Source: JBFLYH01 sp964630235 (GTDB lineage: Bacteria > Oederibacteriota > JAAXVQ01 > JAUVAV01). Taken from it: a stretch of 64,000 bases of DNA. The DNA is taken from positions 372,001-436,000 of the forward strand of contig CAZVUO010000001.1 of the NCBI GenBank assembly GCA_964630235.1, in the 5' to 3' direction. Below the pieces are notes generated by a model. The model had not been told where the DNA came from, did no database searches, and was given only the letters and a program-made list of their open reading frames with translations. A program made the position numbers and the translations under genes. Shown piece after piece: positions 16,978-25,888 of this stretch; the first letter of the stretch is position 1; each line of letters opens with the position of its first letter.

Positions 16978-17967
16978 TCACGGTACCTCCACGCCGTCGA
17001 ACACCGACTGCACGATGTTCTCGGGCGTGACCTGCTCGGCCTCGGCCTCGTAGGTGACGATGATCCGGTGCCGGAGCACGTCCGGCCCCACGGTCTTGAC
17101 ATCCTCGGGCGTGATAAAACCGCGGCCGGACAGGAAGGCCAGGGCTTTGGCCGCCGTGGTCAGGCCCAGAGTGGCGCGCGGCGAGGCGCCGTAGGCGATC
17201 AGGGGCTTGAGCTCCTTCAGGCCCGCGGCCTCGGGTTCGCGCGTGGCGAACACCAGGTCCACGATGTAATTCTGCATTTTTTCGTCCACGTAGATCTGCT
17301 CGACCAGTTTGCGGGCCTTGAGCAGGTCCTTGACACTGACGGTCTGCTGGACCTGGGGAGGCGCGCCGACGGTCATGCGCCGCAGGATTTCCTTTTCCTC
17401 CTCGCGGCTGGGGTAGCCGATCTTGATCTTGAGCAGGAAGCGGTCCACCTGGGCCTCGGGCAGGGGATAGGTCCCCTGCTGTTCGATCGGGTTCTGGGTG
17501 GCCATGACCAGGAAGGGCTGTTCCAGCGGATAGGTCTTGTCGCTGATCGTGACCTGCCGTTCCTGCATGGCTTCCAGCAGGGCGCTCTGGACCTTGGCCG
17601 GCGCGCGGTTGATCTCGTCGGCCAGGATCAGGTTGGCGAAGACCGGTCCTTTTTTAACCGTGAAGCCCTCGCCGCGGGGATTGTAGATCATGGTGCCGAT
17701 CAGGTCCGCGGGCAGCAGGTCGGGCGTAAACTGCAAGCGCTGGAAATGGGCGTCCAGGCACTGGGCCAGGGTGCGGATGGTGAGGGTCTTGGCCAGTCCG
17801 GGCACGCCTTCGAGCAGAACGTGCCCGTCGGCCAGGAGGCCGATGAGCAGGCCGTCCGCCAGCTGGTTCTGGCCCACGATCACGCGGCCGACCTCCTGGC
17901 GGATGGTCTCGGTCAGCACGCTCTCCTTCTTCACTTTCTCGGTCAACGCGCGGATGTCTTTATCCAT
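16978..17967 (-). CDS. moxR: MoxR-family AAA+ ATPase
   Basis: A 329-aa AAA+ chaperone-like ATPase of the MoxR family. Walker A is GVPGLAKT (54-61), Walker B is LILADEINRAP near 115, sensor 1 is in MATQNPIEQQGTYPLPEAQVDRF. AGGAGG precedes the ATG by 6 nt. It heads the Bat operon; MoxR proteins are proposed to assemble or insert metal into VWA-domain partners, here the BatA and BatB/C proteins. Confidence 0.94.
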   Translation of the reverse strand: MDKDIRALTEKVKKESVLTETIRQEVGRVIVGQNQLADGLLIGLLADGHVLLEGVPGLAKTLTIRTLAQCLDAHFQRLQFTPDLLPADLIGTMIYNPRGEGFTVKKGPVFANLILADEINRAPAKVQSALLEAMQERQVTISDKTYPLEQPFLVMATQNPIEQQGTYPLPEAQVDRFLLKIKIGYPSREEEKEILRRMTVGAPPQVQQTVSVKDLLKARKLVEQIYVDEKMQNYIVDLVFATREPEAAGLKELKPLIAYGASPRATLGLTTAAKALAFLSGRGFITPEDVKTVGPDVLRHRIIVTYEAEAEQVTPENIVQSVFDGVEVP

Positions 17968-18077
17968 GAATGCCTCCTGGTCAGGAACCGTCCTTTCCCT
18001 GCGCGGGGAAGGGGCCTCGGCTTTTTGGATGGGACTCCAGCAGGAAAAAGTCCAGTCAATACTTATTATTTACGCTC

Positions 18078-18106
18078 ACTGTATGCAAAAATCCTCTCTT
18101 TGTCAA
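18078..18106 (-). promoter_or_regulatory. sigma-70 promoter of the moxR-bat operon
   Basis: Minus strand: perfect -35 TTGACA (18106-18101), 17-nt spacer, -10 TACAGT (18083-18078). Predicted start near 18070, about 100 nt before moxR. The leader contains a small GC-rich palindrome (CCCTGCGCGGGGAAGGG at 17998-18014 region). The rest of the gap 17968-18191 holds no gene. Confidence 0.8.
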
Positions 18107-18191
18107 TATCCCAGGGATTTGCATGATTTTAAAAGGACAGACACCTGCCTGGAGGATTTTGTTCCCAAGAATCATATTTATAAGGAAGGGT

Positions 18192-19643
18192 TCAGGGTTG
18201 CAGCAGGTTGATCGTGGTCAGGCGCTCGAGCAGGGATCCCTTGCTGCTGCCCTCGCCCAGGGTCAGGTCCGAAACCACCACCCGGCCGATAACGACCTTG
18301 CGGTCCTCGCCCGACGCGTGGCCGCGGCGGAACGACCAGATGTCATGCAGGACATAGTGCCGGCCGCTGTCCCTGCCGAGGTAGAGCATGATGTGCCCGG
18401 GAAACTGCAATAGCGCCGGCTGGTTCAGCCGGTCCAGGTGCCTGCGGCGTTCCTCGGCCGCAAGTTTGAGCGGCAGGGCCAGGCGCTGCGTTCCCACCAT
18501 GGCCTGCGCCGAAGAGTTGCGCGGAAGCTTGAGACCCATGGTCGCGTAGAGATCCATGAGAAACTGCGAGCAGTCGCGGTGTTCGCCCCGGCCGCCCCAG
18601 CTGTAGGGATGGTGCAGCAATTTGAAGGCGGTCTGCCACAGGGTCCTGGGCGTGCAGGGCAGGTATCCCTCGCTCACGTCCGCGTCCAGAGGCAGGTACA
18701 GCCGGCTGACCCGGGGCCGGCCGTTGACCACGTCGCCCGGCACGGCCAGCACGTAGTGTGCGTCCGTTTTTTCCAGCAGCGGACAGATCGTCCCCAGGTA
18801 AAACCGTTCGGCCGCCGTCGTGTTGCCTGCCATCGAGGTGGCGTCCACCGCGTGGCCCGTGACCACCACGAACCGCTCCGGCTGGCTGAAAGAACGCAGG
18901 GCTTCGGGCGCGCAGCCTTCGACCACGTCGCGGCGCTTGACCCAGCCGCGGCAGTGAGGGGTGACCGCGAACACCCACTCCCCGTCCAGGCTGGTGTGCA
19001 GGATCGCCAGGGGCTGGAAGGCCTGGATGGCGGACACCTGCAGGATGTCGAATTCCACCTCCCAGCGCTGGCCGTTGATGACCTGGTCCGCGGGATAGTA
19101 GCGCACGTCGGTCCGCCGCCGGGTCAGGCCGTGGCGCGCCGGGTTGGTTTCTTTCAGACCGAACAAATTGAGGTTGCGGTCCAGCTCGGCGAAACGCTCC
19201 GGAGGCACGGGGCGCCCTTCCGCGTCCCAGCGTTGACAGCGTTTGATGCGTTCGGTCTCTTCCTTCAGATAGGTGTAGAGGGTGTACCCCTGCAGGCCCC
19301 GGTGCCGGGGATTGGGGTTTTCGCCGAGGTCCTCCGCCTGGTTGAGGTCGCCCCAGGCCGACTCCCAGGTCTGCGCCTGCCAGAGCTCTCCTGAAAAAAC
19401 GTCCGTCAGCAGTCCGCGGCTGATATTTTGGCGGTTCAGGGCGGCGATTTGCTCGGGCGTGAGCAGCAGCTGGTCCTGGAACAAGTATTTGGCGCTCCAG
19501 TACCGCGGATCGTCCATCTCCACGGTGCAATTCGGGAGCGGCAGGCGGGCAATTTCGCGCGGGGGCGGCCCCTCGCGCGGAGGCAGCAGGGCGCATCCCG
19601 CGGCGGCCAGCAGGAGGGTAAAAAGGGGGATGAGTCGTCGCAT
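18192..19643 (-). CDS. NlpC/P60 cysteine peptidase lipoprotein with SH3-like domains
   Basis: A 483-aa cell-wall hydrolase. The signal peptide ends in AAAGC (Cys17), so it is a lipoprotein. The middle (about 190-330) contains SH3-like modules, and the C-terminal NlpC/P60 domain has WGGRGEHRDCSQFLMDLY with the catalytic Cys, PGHIMLYLG with the His and YVLHD with the third residue. It most likely cleaves peptidoglycan stem peptides. The N-terminal 150 residues resemble the helical 'NLPC_P60 stabilising' region found in such proteins. The start at 19643 follows GAGGACAC; a longer frame lacks a ribosome site. Confidence 0.9.
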   Translation of the reverse strand: MRRLIPLFTLLLAAAGCALLPPREGPPPREIARLPLPNCTVEMDDPRYWSAKYLFQDQLLLTPEQIAALNRQNISRGLLTDVFSGELWQAQTWESAWGDLNQAEDLGENPNPRHRGLQGYTLYTYLKEETERIKRCQRWDAEGRPVPPERFAELDRNLNLFGLKETNPARHGLTRRRTDVRYYPADQVINGQRWEVEFDILQVSAIQAFQPLAILHTSLDGEWVFAVTPHCRGWVKRRDVVEGCAPEALRSFSQPERFVVVTGHAVDATSMAGNTTAAERFYLGTICPLLEKTDAHYVLAVPGDVVNGRPRVSRLYLPLDADVSEGYLPCTPRTLWQTAFKLLHHPYSWGGRGEHRDCSQFLMDLYATMGLKLPRNSSAQAMVGTQRLALPLKLAAEERRRHLDRLNQPALLQFPGHIMLYLGRDSGRHYVLHDIWSFRRGHASGEDRKVVIGRVVVSDLTLGEGSSKGSLLERLTTINLLQP

Positions 19644-19682
19644 GTGTCCTCGGAGGCGCGGCGCCAGCATGGAGATGGGGGT

Positions 19683-19688
19683 ATTATA
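19683..19688 (-). promoter_or_regulatory. -10 element of the NlpC/P60 gene
   Basis: A perfect TATAAT on the minus strand, about 40 nt before the ATG. The best -35 candidates (TTTCAC at a 15-nt or GTTTCA at a 16-nt spacing) are poor, so only the -10 is called. Confidence 0.55.
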
Positions 19689-19798
19689 TCATTGGCGGGC
19701 CGGGTGAAACAGCGTTTAGCGGACCGCCCAAGGATTTTGGCTTGGTTTTTTCAGCGGCCGGCAAAGCCGGAAGGCACGTTGCCCGGACCTGGTGCGTC

Positions 19799-20797
19799 CT
19801 ACGAAGGTCTAAGCAACGGGATCGTGAAGGTAAAGCGGGCGCCGCGGTCCTGGCCGGGAAGCGGCGACGCGACACCGATCGTGCCGCCGTGAGCTTTCAC
19901 GGCCAGCTTGCAAAAAGCCAGCCCCAGGCCCGTTCCCGTCACCCGCCGGTCTTCCGGTTTCGCGCGCCCGAAGAGCTCGAAGATTTTGGCGTGCCAGTCG
20001 GCGGGAATGGCTTCGCCCTGGTTGGTCACGCTGATCCGCGCCCAGGAGCCTTCGGTCTCCAGCTCCAGGAGAACGTCGCTGTCCGGGGGCGCGTATTTCA
20101 TGGCGTTGTTGATCAGGTTGCTGACCACCCGTTCGAGTATCTGGAAATCCACGTCCGCCACGATTTCCCGGGGCGCGGGCGTGAAGCGCAGGTTCAGGGG
20201 CTTGGCGCTGATCGTGGCATTCATGAGGAGCAGGCTCTGCTGAAGGAGGCTGTTGAGTTCCGTGGGCACGGGATGCAGTTCGAACTCCCGGGTGCGCATC
20301 TGGCTGATGGTGAGGATGTCGTCAATCATGGCCCGGAGGCGGACGGCCTGGACGTTGGCGTCTTTCAGCAGGCCCCGCACGACCTCGTCGAGCGTGAAAC
20401 GCGGGTGCTGCGCCAGCGCCAGGGCGCCCATCACCGCGGTCAGGGGGTTCTTCAGGTCGTGCACGATCATATGCATCAGGGCTTCCTTGCTCTCGCCCAG
20501 CGCCTGGAGTTCCTGATTCTGGGCTTCGAGCGTCAGTTTGGAAATTTCCAGTTCCCGGGTCCGCTCCTGGACCAGCCGATCCAGGCTCTGGTTCAGCTGG
20601 CGCAGCTCCTCGTTCTGCCTCAGGTTCTCGGCGAGGATCCGGTCGTTCTCCGCCTGCCGGGAAATGATCTCGCTCCGCAGCTGCCGGATCCGGGCGCTGA
20701 ACTTCTGCAGCAAGCGCTCCAGGTTCTCGGCGGGCAGGGCGTTGAAATCCGCGGGAAACTCGTATTCCAGGGGCGCGTTCGCGGGAAAATCAGCCAC
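19799..20797 (-). CDS. soluble sensor histidine kinase
   Basis: A 332-aa kinase with no membrane helix. A long coiled coil (about 22-105) leads to the HisKA phospho-acceptor HDLKNPLTAVMG (His113), an N-box NLINNAMKYAPP near 225, and G2 box GTGLGLAFCKLAVKAHGG. The start is the GTG at 20797, with GGGAGG 9 nt upstream, overlapping the HDOD gene end by 8 nt. Translational coupling implies that the HDOD protein and kinase act together. No response regulator is adjacent. The second G-box has VTNQGEAIP, where Asn replaces the usual Asp. Confidence 0.88.
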   Translation of the reverse strand: MADFPANAPLEYEFPADFNALPAENLERLLQKFSARIRQLRSEIISRQAENDRILAENLRQNEELRQLNQSLDRLVQERTRELEISKLTLEAQNQELQALGESKEALMHMIVHDLKNPLTAVMGALALAQHPRFTLDEVVRGLLKDANVQAVRLRAMIDDILTISQMRTREFELHPVPTELNSLLQQSLLLMNATISAKPLNLRFTPAPREIVADVDFQILERVVSNLINNAMKYAPPDSDVLLELETEGSWARISVTNQGEAIPADWHAKIFELFGRAKPEDRRVTGTGLGLAFCKLAVKAHGGTIGVASPLPGQDRGARFTFTIPLLRPS

Positions 20798-21656
20798 GGA
20801 GAACGCCTCCCTCCTCCGGGATCTGGTCCAAAACCTGGAGTTCCTGGTCATGGTCCTCGGCCAGCACGTCCAGATCGCCGGCCCCGAGCTGCAGGCGGGC
20901 GAGCGCCTCGGGATCGGGTCCTTCCGCGGCCGGAGGATAAAGGCCGAACTGCCTGGCGAGCGCGATCTCGTTGGCCAGGTACAGCGCGCACGCCTGCAGC
21001 TGGATCGCGGGGGGGGCGGCCAGGGGTTCATGATGGTGGCCGACGATCTGTCCGAAGGCAGGCGGCAGTTCCCACTGGTCGCAAAATATCCGGCTGAACC
21101 CGGTATGGTCCATGCCGAATATCTCCCGCTCCGCCTGCGGCAGGAGCGGATACGGGCCGTGGCTGAACCGGGCCAGCATCGCCAGGAACGGCTCACGGTA
21201 GAACTGGTGCTCGATAACCAGCCCCACGTCATGCAAAATACCCAAAAGAAAAAAATCCTCGGCGCTGCCCAGTTTAAGGCGGCGGGAGATCATCTTGGCG
21301 CACACGCCCACCGCCGCCGAATGCCTCCGCAGTTCCTCCGGAAACCCGGAGCAGGGACTGCTGAAGTTGAAAACTTCCATGACGCTGGCGTGGATGGCAA
21401 TGCTTTTGACCAGGTTGGTGCCGAGAAACGCGGCCGCGGCCCGGAGGGTGGTGAGCCGCTCCGGGGCTTGGTAGCAGGGGGAATTGGCCAGGGTCAGGAG
21501 CTTGCGCGTGAAGCCGGGTTCATAGCGGAGGCACTGCTCGAGCGCGGCGGCGCTGTCCGCTTGCATGATCTTGTCCAGGGTCTGCGGCCTGGGGAAAACC
21601 GTCCGGATCCGGGTTTGTGTCGCTTCCAGATCAATGGTTTGAACCGCCATGGGCAT
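20790..21656 (-). CDS. HDOD-domain signalling protein
   Basis: A 288-aa protein dominated by an HDOD domain (about 15-215), a degenerate HD hydrolase-like fold used in signalling. Typical pieces are FTRKLLTLANSPCY near residue 50 and FFLLGILHDVGLVI near 130, where the HD pair is kept. The tail includes a DQELQVLDQIPEEGG segment. The start is uncertain: ATG at 21656 (MPMAVQT) or 21650 share the AAGGAAAGGG site; a longer frame runs into the trkA end. It overlaps the histidine kinase gene, the most likely partner. Confidence 0.82.
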   Translation of the reverse strand: MPMAVQTIDLEATQTRIRTVFPRPQTLDKIMQADSAAALEQCLRYEPGFTRKLLTLANSPCYQAPERLTTLRAAAAFLGTNLVKSIAIHASVMEVFNFSSPCSGFPEELRRHSAAVGVCAKMISRRLKLGSAEDFFLLGILHDVGLVIEHQFYREPFLAMLARFSHGPYPLLPQAEREIFGMDHTGFSRIFCDQWELPPAFGQIVGHHHEPLAAPPAIQLQACALYLANEIALARQFGLYPPAAEGPDPEALARLQLGAGDLDVLAEDHDQELQVLDQIPEEGGVLRG

Positions 21657-21741
21657 CCCGTCCCTTTCCTTGCTGGGAAGAGTTACGGCGGGATGGGCCG
21701 GCTTCTTGACCCCGAACATCGGAAAAACGCGCGGGGCCGGC

Positions 21742-22560
21742 CTATTCGGTCTGTAAACGCTCGATTTTCTTGAGGTCTTCGTCCCGGCCCACCAGCACCA
21801 GGGTGTCGTCCTTTTCAATCACCAGGTCCGGCGTAACCAGCACGTCGTACGTGGCCTTTTCATACCCCACGCCGTCCTTGTCCAGTTCGAGGCTCCGGTG
21901 CTTGACCCCGATGATGTTGACGTTGAAGCGCGTGCGCAGTTCGGTCTCGCGGATGGTTTTGCCCTCGATGGTCGGCGGCACGGGCACTTCCACCACCGAA
22001 ATGCCCTCGGCCAGCTGGAAATAATTGAGCACGCTCACGGCCGTGAGCTCTCCGGCCAGGTCAATGGCCGCTTCGCGCTCCGGGAACACCACGCGCGTCG
22101 CGCCGACCTTGTCCAGGACCTTGGCATGCAGGAGGTTGGTGGCCTTGGCGATCACTTCGGGCACGCCCAGGTCCTTGAGGATCATGACCGCCATCACCGA
22201 GGCCTCGATGCTCTCGCCGATGGACACGATGGCCGCGTCCACGCCTTCCACGCCCGCGGACTTCAGCGCCTTCACGTCGGTCACGTCGGCGGTCACGGCC
22301 TGGGTCACGAGGTCCGACACATCCGCCACCCGCTCGGTGTCCTGGTCAATGGCCAGCACCTCCTTGCGGCTGCGCATCAAGGCCTCGGCCACGTGCTGGC
22401 CGAAATTGCCCAGTCCGAGCACGGCAAAGGAATTGCGCTTGCGCATTTCCAGGCGCGTGGACAGCGGCCGCACGGTCTTCAGCCAGTCGTCGAACTTGAA
22501 CCAATCCAGGTCCTGCTTGCGGTCGGCCTTGCCGTTTTTGCGCTTTTTGGGCGTTGTCAT
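21742..22560 (-). CDS. trkA: KtrA/TrkA potassium-uptake regulatory subunit
   Basis: A 272-aa peripheral subunit with one RCK module: a basic N-terminal extension of about 42 residues, a TrkA-N Rossmann domain (VLGLGNFGQHVAEAL, NAD/ATP-binding) to about 180, and a TrkA-C domain (185-270). It gates the TrkH-type channel encoded directly upstream. The ATG overlaps the trkH stop as ATGA. With a single RCK domain it resembles KtrA more than E. coli TrkA, which has two. Confidence 0.92.
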   Translation of the reverse strand: MTTPKKRKNGKADRKQDLDWFKFDDWLKTVRPLSTRLEMRKRNSFAVLGLGNFGQHVAEALMRSRKEVLAIDQDTERVADVSDLVTQAVTADVTDVKALKSAGVEGVDAAIVSIGESIEASVMAVMILKDLGVPEVIAKATNLLHAKVLDKVGATRVVFPEREAAIDLAGELTAVSVLNYFQLAEGISVVEVPVPPTIEGKTIRETELRTRFNVNIIGVKHRSLELDKDGVGYEKATYDVLVTPDLVIEKDDTLVLVGRDEDLKKIERLQTE

Positions 22561-23897
22561 CCGACACTCACTCTCCCTTCAGGATAGGTCACCTGCGCGG
22601 GCGTGGCTTTGGCAATGGTCGCCACACCCAGGGTCAGCGGCCCCAAGCGGCCGATGAACATGGTCAGGATCACCATTATTTTTCCGGCGGTGGAGAACCG
22701 GGCCGAAAGGCTCAAGACGCCACCGTCGCCCGTGGACAGCCCGACCGTGCCCATGGCCGAGGTCACCTCGAACAGCACGTTGCCGAGCGCCAGCCCGGGC
22801 TCTTCCCAGGCGAACAGGAAAATGCTCACGGCCGCCAGCAGCAGGGCCATGGCCGTGAAGATGACGAAGGACTTGGTCACGGTCTCCTGCGGGATTTCGC
22901 GACCGAACACGGCCACCCGGTCCCGGCCGCGGACCAGGGTCCACAATCCCAGCAGGACCACGGCGGCCGTGGTGGTCTTGATGCCGCCGCCCGTGCTGCC
23001 CGGCGAGGCGCCGATGAACATCAGGATGATCAGGAGCCAATGCGCACCCGCGGGCAGGCGGCCGATATCCTCGATATTGAAGCCTGAGGTCCGCGCCGAC
23101 ACAGAGAGGAACAGCGCATGCAGCGCGTCCTCGCGGATGCCGATGGCCAGGCCCACCCAGCCCAGCACCACCAGGGCCAGGGTCGCAGCCACCACCAGCT
23201 TGAAGTGCACCGAGTAGCGCTGGCGCTGGCCGCGCAGATGTTCCCAGATCTCCTGATAGAACAGGAACCCCATGCCGCCGGCCAGGGTCAGCACCATGAC
23301 CATGGCCACGGCCAGAGGCCGGCCGCCGTCGGTCATGAGATTGTCCGAGAACAGGCAAAAACCCGCGTTGTTGAACGCCGAGATGGCGTGAAAAACGCCC
23401 AGGGCGACAGCCCGCCCCGGCGGATGCTGGGGCCAGTAGGACGCGGTCATCAGCGCGGCGCCGACGACTTCCACGGCCAGCGTGAAAAACACCACGCTGC
23501 GGATGAACCGCCCCATGCCTTCCGGGCTCTCCAAGTTCATGGACCGGGCAATGGCCGACCGCTCGGTAATGCCCAGGCGCCGGCCCAAGAGCACGGCCGC
23601 GGCCGTGGCCAGCAGCATGTACCCCAGCCCGCCGACCTGGATCAGGGCCGCGATGACCACCTGGCCGAAGGGCGCGAAATCCGCGGCCGTATCGCGCACG
23701 ATCAGGCCGGTCACGCACACCGCCGAGGTGGCGGTGAAACAGGCGTCCACCAGACTGATGATTTTGCCAGCCGGATGGGACCAGGGCAGCATCAGCAGTG
23801 CCGTGCCCAGCGCGATGATGAAGAAAAAAAACGCCACCAGCCGCTGGGAGGGCGTGATGTTCCACGTCCGGCCCGCGAGCACTGATTGCCGCGACAT
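22557..23897 (-). CDS. trkH: KtrB/TrkH potassium channel subunit
   Basis: A 446-aa integral membrane protein with the four pore-loop repeats of the SKT superfamily: TSAVCVTGL near residue 65, a second at FNNAGFCLFSDN, a third with GASPGSTGGGIKTTT, and a fourth TSAMGTVGLSTGDGG. It imports K+ with the adjacent RCK subunit. I start it at 23897 (MSRQSVL), where AGGAAAT precedes the ATG; an ATG at 23933 is possible and would add 12 residues. Confidence 0.92.
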   Translation of the reverse strand: MSRQSVLAGRTWNITPSQRLVAFFFFIIALGTALLMLPWSHPAGKIISLVDACFTATSAVCVTGLIVRDTAADFAPFGQVVIAALIQVGGLGYMLLATAAAVLLGRRLGITERSAIARSMNLESPEGMGRFIRSVVFFTLAVEVVGAALMTASYWPQHPPGRAVALGVFHAISAFNNAGFCLFSDNLMTDGGRPLAVAMVMVLTLAGGMGFLFYQEIWEHLRGQRQRYSVHFKLVVAATLALVVLGWVGLAIGIREDALHALFLSVSARTSGFNIEDIGRLPAGAHWLLIILMFIGASPGSTGGGIKTTTAAVVLLGLWTLVRGRDRVAVFGREIPQETVTKSFVIFTAMALLLAAVSIFLFAWEEPGLALGNVLFEVTSAMGTVGLSTGDGGVLSLSARFSTAGKIMVILTMFIGRLGPLTLGVATIAKATPAQVTYPEGRVSVG

Positions 23898-23949
23898 GAA
23901 TATTTCCTGAATAAATTCCTGCGGTGACTTCATATCGCCTGTCTGCCTC

Positions 23950-25470
23950 TCATCGGAACACCTCGTCCTCGGCCGGCTGGTGTTCGGTTTTCAGCCGCTG
24001 GGGATCCCAGGGCCGGCGCGCCAGCCACCAGGCCGCCGCGAGCGTGACCAGCAGCCAGCCGCAGCCCACGGACAGAACGGTCCACACGTGGTACTGGCCG
24101 AAGCCGCGGGTGATCTCGGTCCATAGGCTGCGCACCAGCATAACCAGCAGCAGGGCCGGCGTCAGGTATTTCACCATGAAATCCCAGCGCCGGTCCATGG
24201 GCAGGCGCGTCGCGCGGTTGATGTGTTCCCGCACCACCCCAGCCTTGAGCCCATACCCGATCACCAGGCACTCCAGCAGGCCGGCCAGCACCAGGCCGTA
24301 CTGGGTGATATAGTGGTCCACGATGTCCAGCCAGTACAGTCCACTGCCCGTGGTGAAGATCAGGGAGCCGGTCAGGCCGGCCAGGCACAGGACCGTCACC
24401 ACGGTCTGGCGCGGCCAGCCGAACTTGTCCTGCACGGAAACCACGAACGTTTCCACCATGGCCACCGCGGAGGCGAGTCCGGCCAGCAGCAGCGCCAGGA
24501 AAAAACACACGCCGAACACTTCCCGAAGCCACGGCAGATTGACAATGGCTTCCGGAAAAACCACGAACGCCAGCGTGGGGCCGGATTTGACCACATACTC
24601 GATCGGCAGCCCTTTGCTGGCCGCAAGGTATCCGAGCACCGAGAACACGGCCAGGCCCGCCAGCAGGGAGTACAGCCAGGTGGACAGACTGGTGATCCAC
24701 GCGTTCTGCACCAGGTCCGCCTGCCGCGGCAGGTAACTGGCGTAGGCGATCAGCACGCCAAACGCCAGGGAGAACGAAAAGAAGATCTGCCCGTAGGCGG
24801 CCATCCAAACCTTGACGTCCAGGAGTTTTTCCCAGCGCGGGGTGAGGTAGTATTTCAGGCCCTCGGCCGCGCCGGGCAGGGTCAGCCCCCACCCCACCAG
24901 GATCAAGGTGGTTACGAGCAGGAGCGGCATAAAGATTCTGAGCACCCGCTCGATGCCCCGGTGGACTTCCTGGAAGGTCACGGCCCAGGTCAAGAACCAC
25001 ACGGCCGCCGTGGACGCCACGATCGGCCAGCGCAGGCCGCCGATCTGCTCCGGCGCGGTGGTCAGCCCGAGAAACTTCTGGTGAAAAAACCCGCCGGCGT
25101 CCGCGCCCCAGGCCGTGGAGAAGGCGTACACCAGGAAATTGGCGCACCAGCCGATGACCACTTGATAGTAAAACAAGATGCCGAAGGTCACGAACAGCGG
25201 CATCCACCAGCCCAGCCATTCCACCTGCGGGCTGATCTTGGTGAACGCCAGGGGCGCCGAGGCATGGGCCTTGTGCCCCAGGCCGTATTCCATGAGCATC
25301 AGGGGAATGCCGGCCGTCAGCAGGGCCACCGCATAGGGGATGAGGAACGCGCCTCCGCCATTGGCATAGGCAATGTAGGGAAACCGCCAGATACTGCCCA
25401 TGCCGACCACGGACCCCATGACCGCCAATAAAAAGCCGAAATTCGTGGAAAAGCGACCCCGCAGGGCCAT
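23950..25470 (-). CDS. sodium:neurotransmitter symporter (NSS) family transporter
   Basis: A 506-aa inner-membrane transporter with about 12 helices. The N-terminus carries the LeuT-fold signature GSVVGMGSIWRFPYIAYANGGGAFLIPY, and helix 6 and 8 sodium-site regions (SFSLAFGVLIAYASYLP, ASAVAMVETFVVSVQDKF) are recognisable. Bacterial members import amino acids with Na+; the substrate cannot be told. The gap to trkH is 52 nt, so they may be co-transcribed. AGGGGG precedes the ATG. Confidence 0.93.
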   Translation of the reverse strand: MALRGRFSTNFGFLLAVMGSVVGMGSIWRFPYIAYANGGGAFLIPYAVALLTAGIPLMLMEYGLGHKAHASAPLAFTKISPQVEWLGWWMPLFVTFGILFYYQVVIGWCANFLVYAFSTAWGADAGGFFHQKFLGLTTAPEQIGGLRWPIVASTAAVWFLTWAVTFQEVHRGIERVLRIFMPLLLVTTLILVGWGLTLPGAAEGLKYYLTPRWEKLLDVKVWMAAYGQIFFSFSLAFGVLIAYASYLPRQADLVQNAWITSLSTWLYSLLAGLAVFSVLGYLAASKGLPIEYVVKSGPTLAFVVFPEAIVNLPWLREVFGVCFFLALLLAGLASAVAMVETFVVSVQDKFGWPRQTVVTVLCLAGLTGSLIFTTGSGLYWLDIVDHYITQYGLVLAGLLECLVIGYGLKAGVVREHINRATRLPMDRRWDFMVKYLTPALLLVMLVRSLWTEITRGFGQYHVWTVLSVGCGWLLVTLAAAWWLARRPWDPQRLKTEHQPAEDEVFR

Positions 25471-25579
25471 TCCCGCTACCCCCTAGAAATGCGAAAGCAG
25501 GCCGGCGGAACCTGCCCGCTCGACCTGCGTGAGATGCATCATACGACCTGGAACAGCGGATGTCAATGGAAAAGGGGCC

Positions 25580-25768
25580 TTACCGCCGCCGGGCCAGATA
25601 GTTCTCGAACGAACGGTCATAGGTTCTTTCGCCGACCTTATCAAAATAGCACGCCGGCAGTTCGCCCAGGCCGCGGTGGTAGGCGATGCATTCGCAGCAC
25701 ATCCCCTTGCGGCTGCAGGGGTAGGTACAGTTGCACTTTTTCAGGTTTTTCTCTTTGCGGCAGTCCAT
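25580..25768 (-). CDS. DUF6485 small cysteine-rich protein
   Basis: A 62-aa protein with eight cysteines (3, 12, 14, 18, 24, 25, 27, 40) in the pattern CNCTYPCSRKGMCCECIAYH...LPACYF, which I recognise as the DUF6485 type. The spacing suggests binding of zinc or an iron-sulfur centre. GAGGGA lies just before the ATG. Function unknown. Confidence 0.85.
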   Translation of the reverse strand: MDCRKEKNLKKCNCTYPCSRKGMCCECIAYHRGLGELPACYFDKVGERTYDRSFENYLARRR

Positions 25769-25801
25769 GGTCCCTCGCCCCCCGATCCAACCTTGCTTTT
25801 T

Positions 25802-25888
25802 GAGCAGCGGACCGCAGCTGAGATGTTCTCTGCTGTTCCGCTTACGGCTGCTCAGCTGCTCTGACCGGCAGCCAACGCTGCCGGTCAG
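25802..25888. repeat. hairpin pair between DUF6485 and yjbQ
   Basis: Two neighbouring inverted repeats: a degenerate one (25802-25861, GAGCAGCGGACCG...GCTGCTC) belonging to the GACCG-tagged hairpin family, and a perfect 11-bp stem with 6-nt loop (CTGACCGGCAG / CTGCCGGTCAG, 25861-25888) that contains the yjbQ stop codon. No U-run follows, so a classical terminator is doubtful. Confidence 0.65.
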
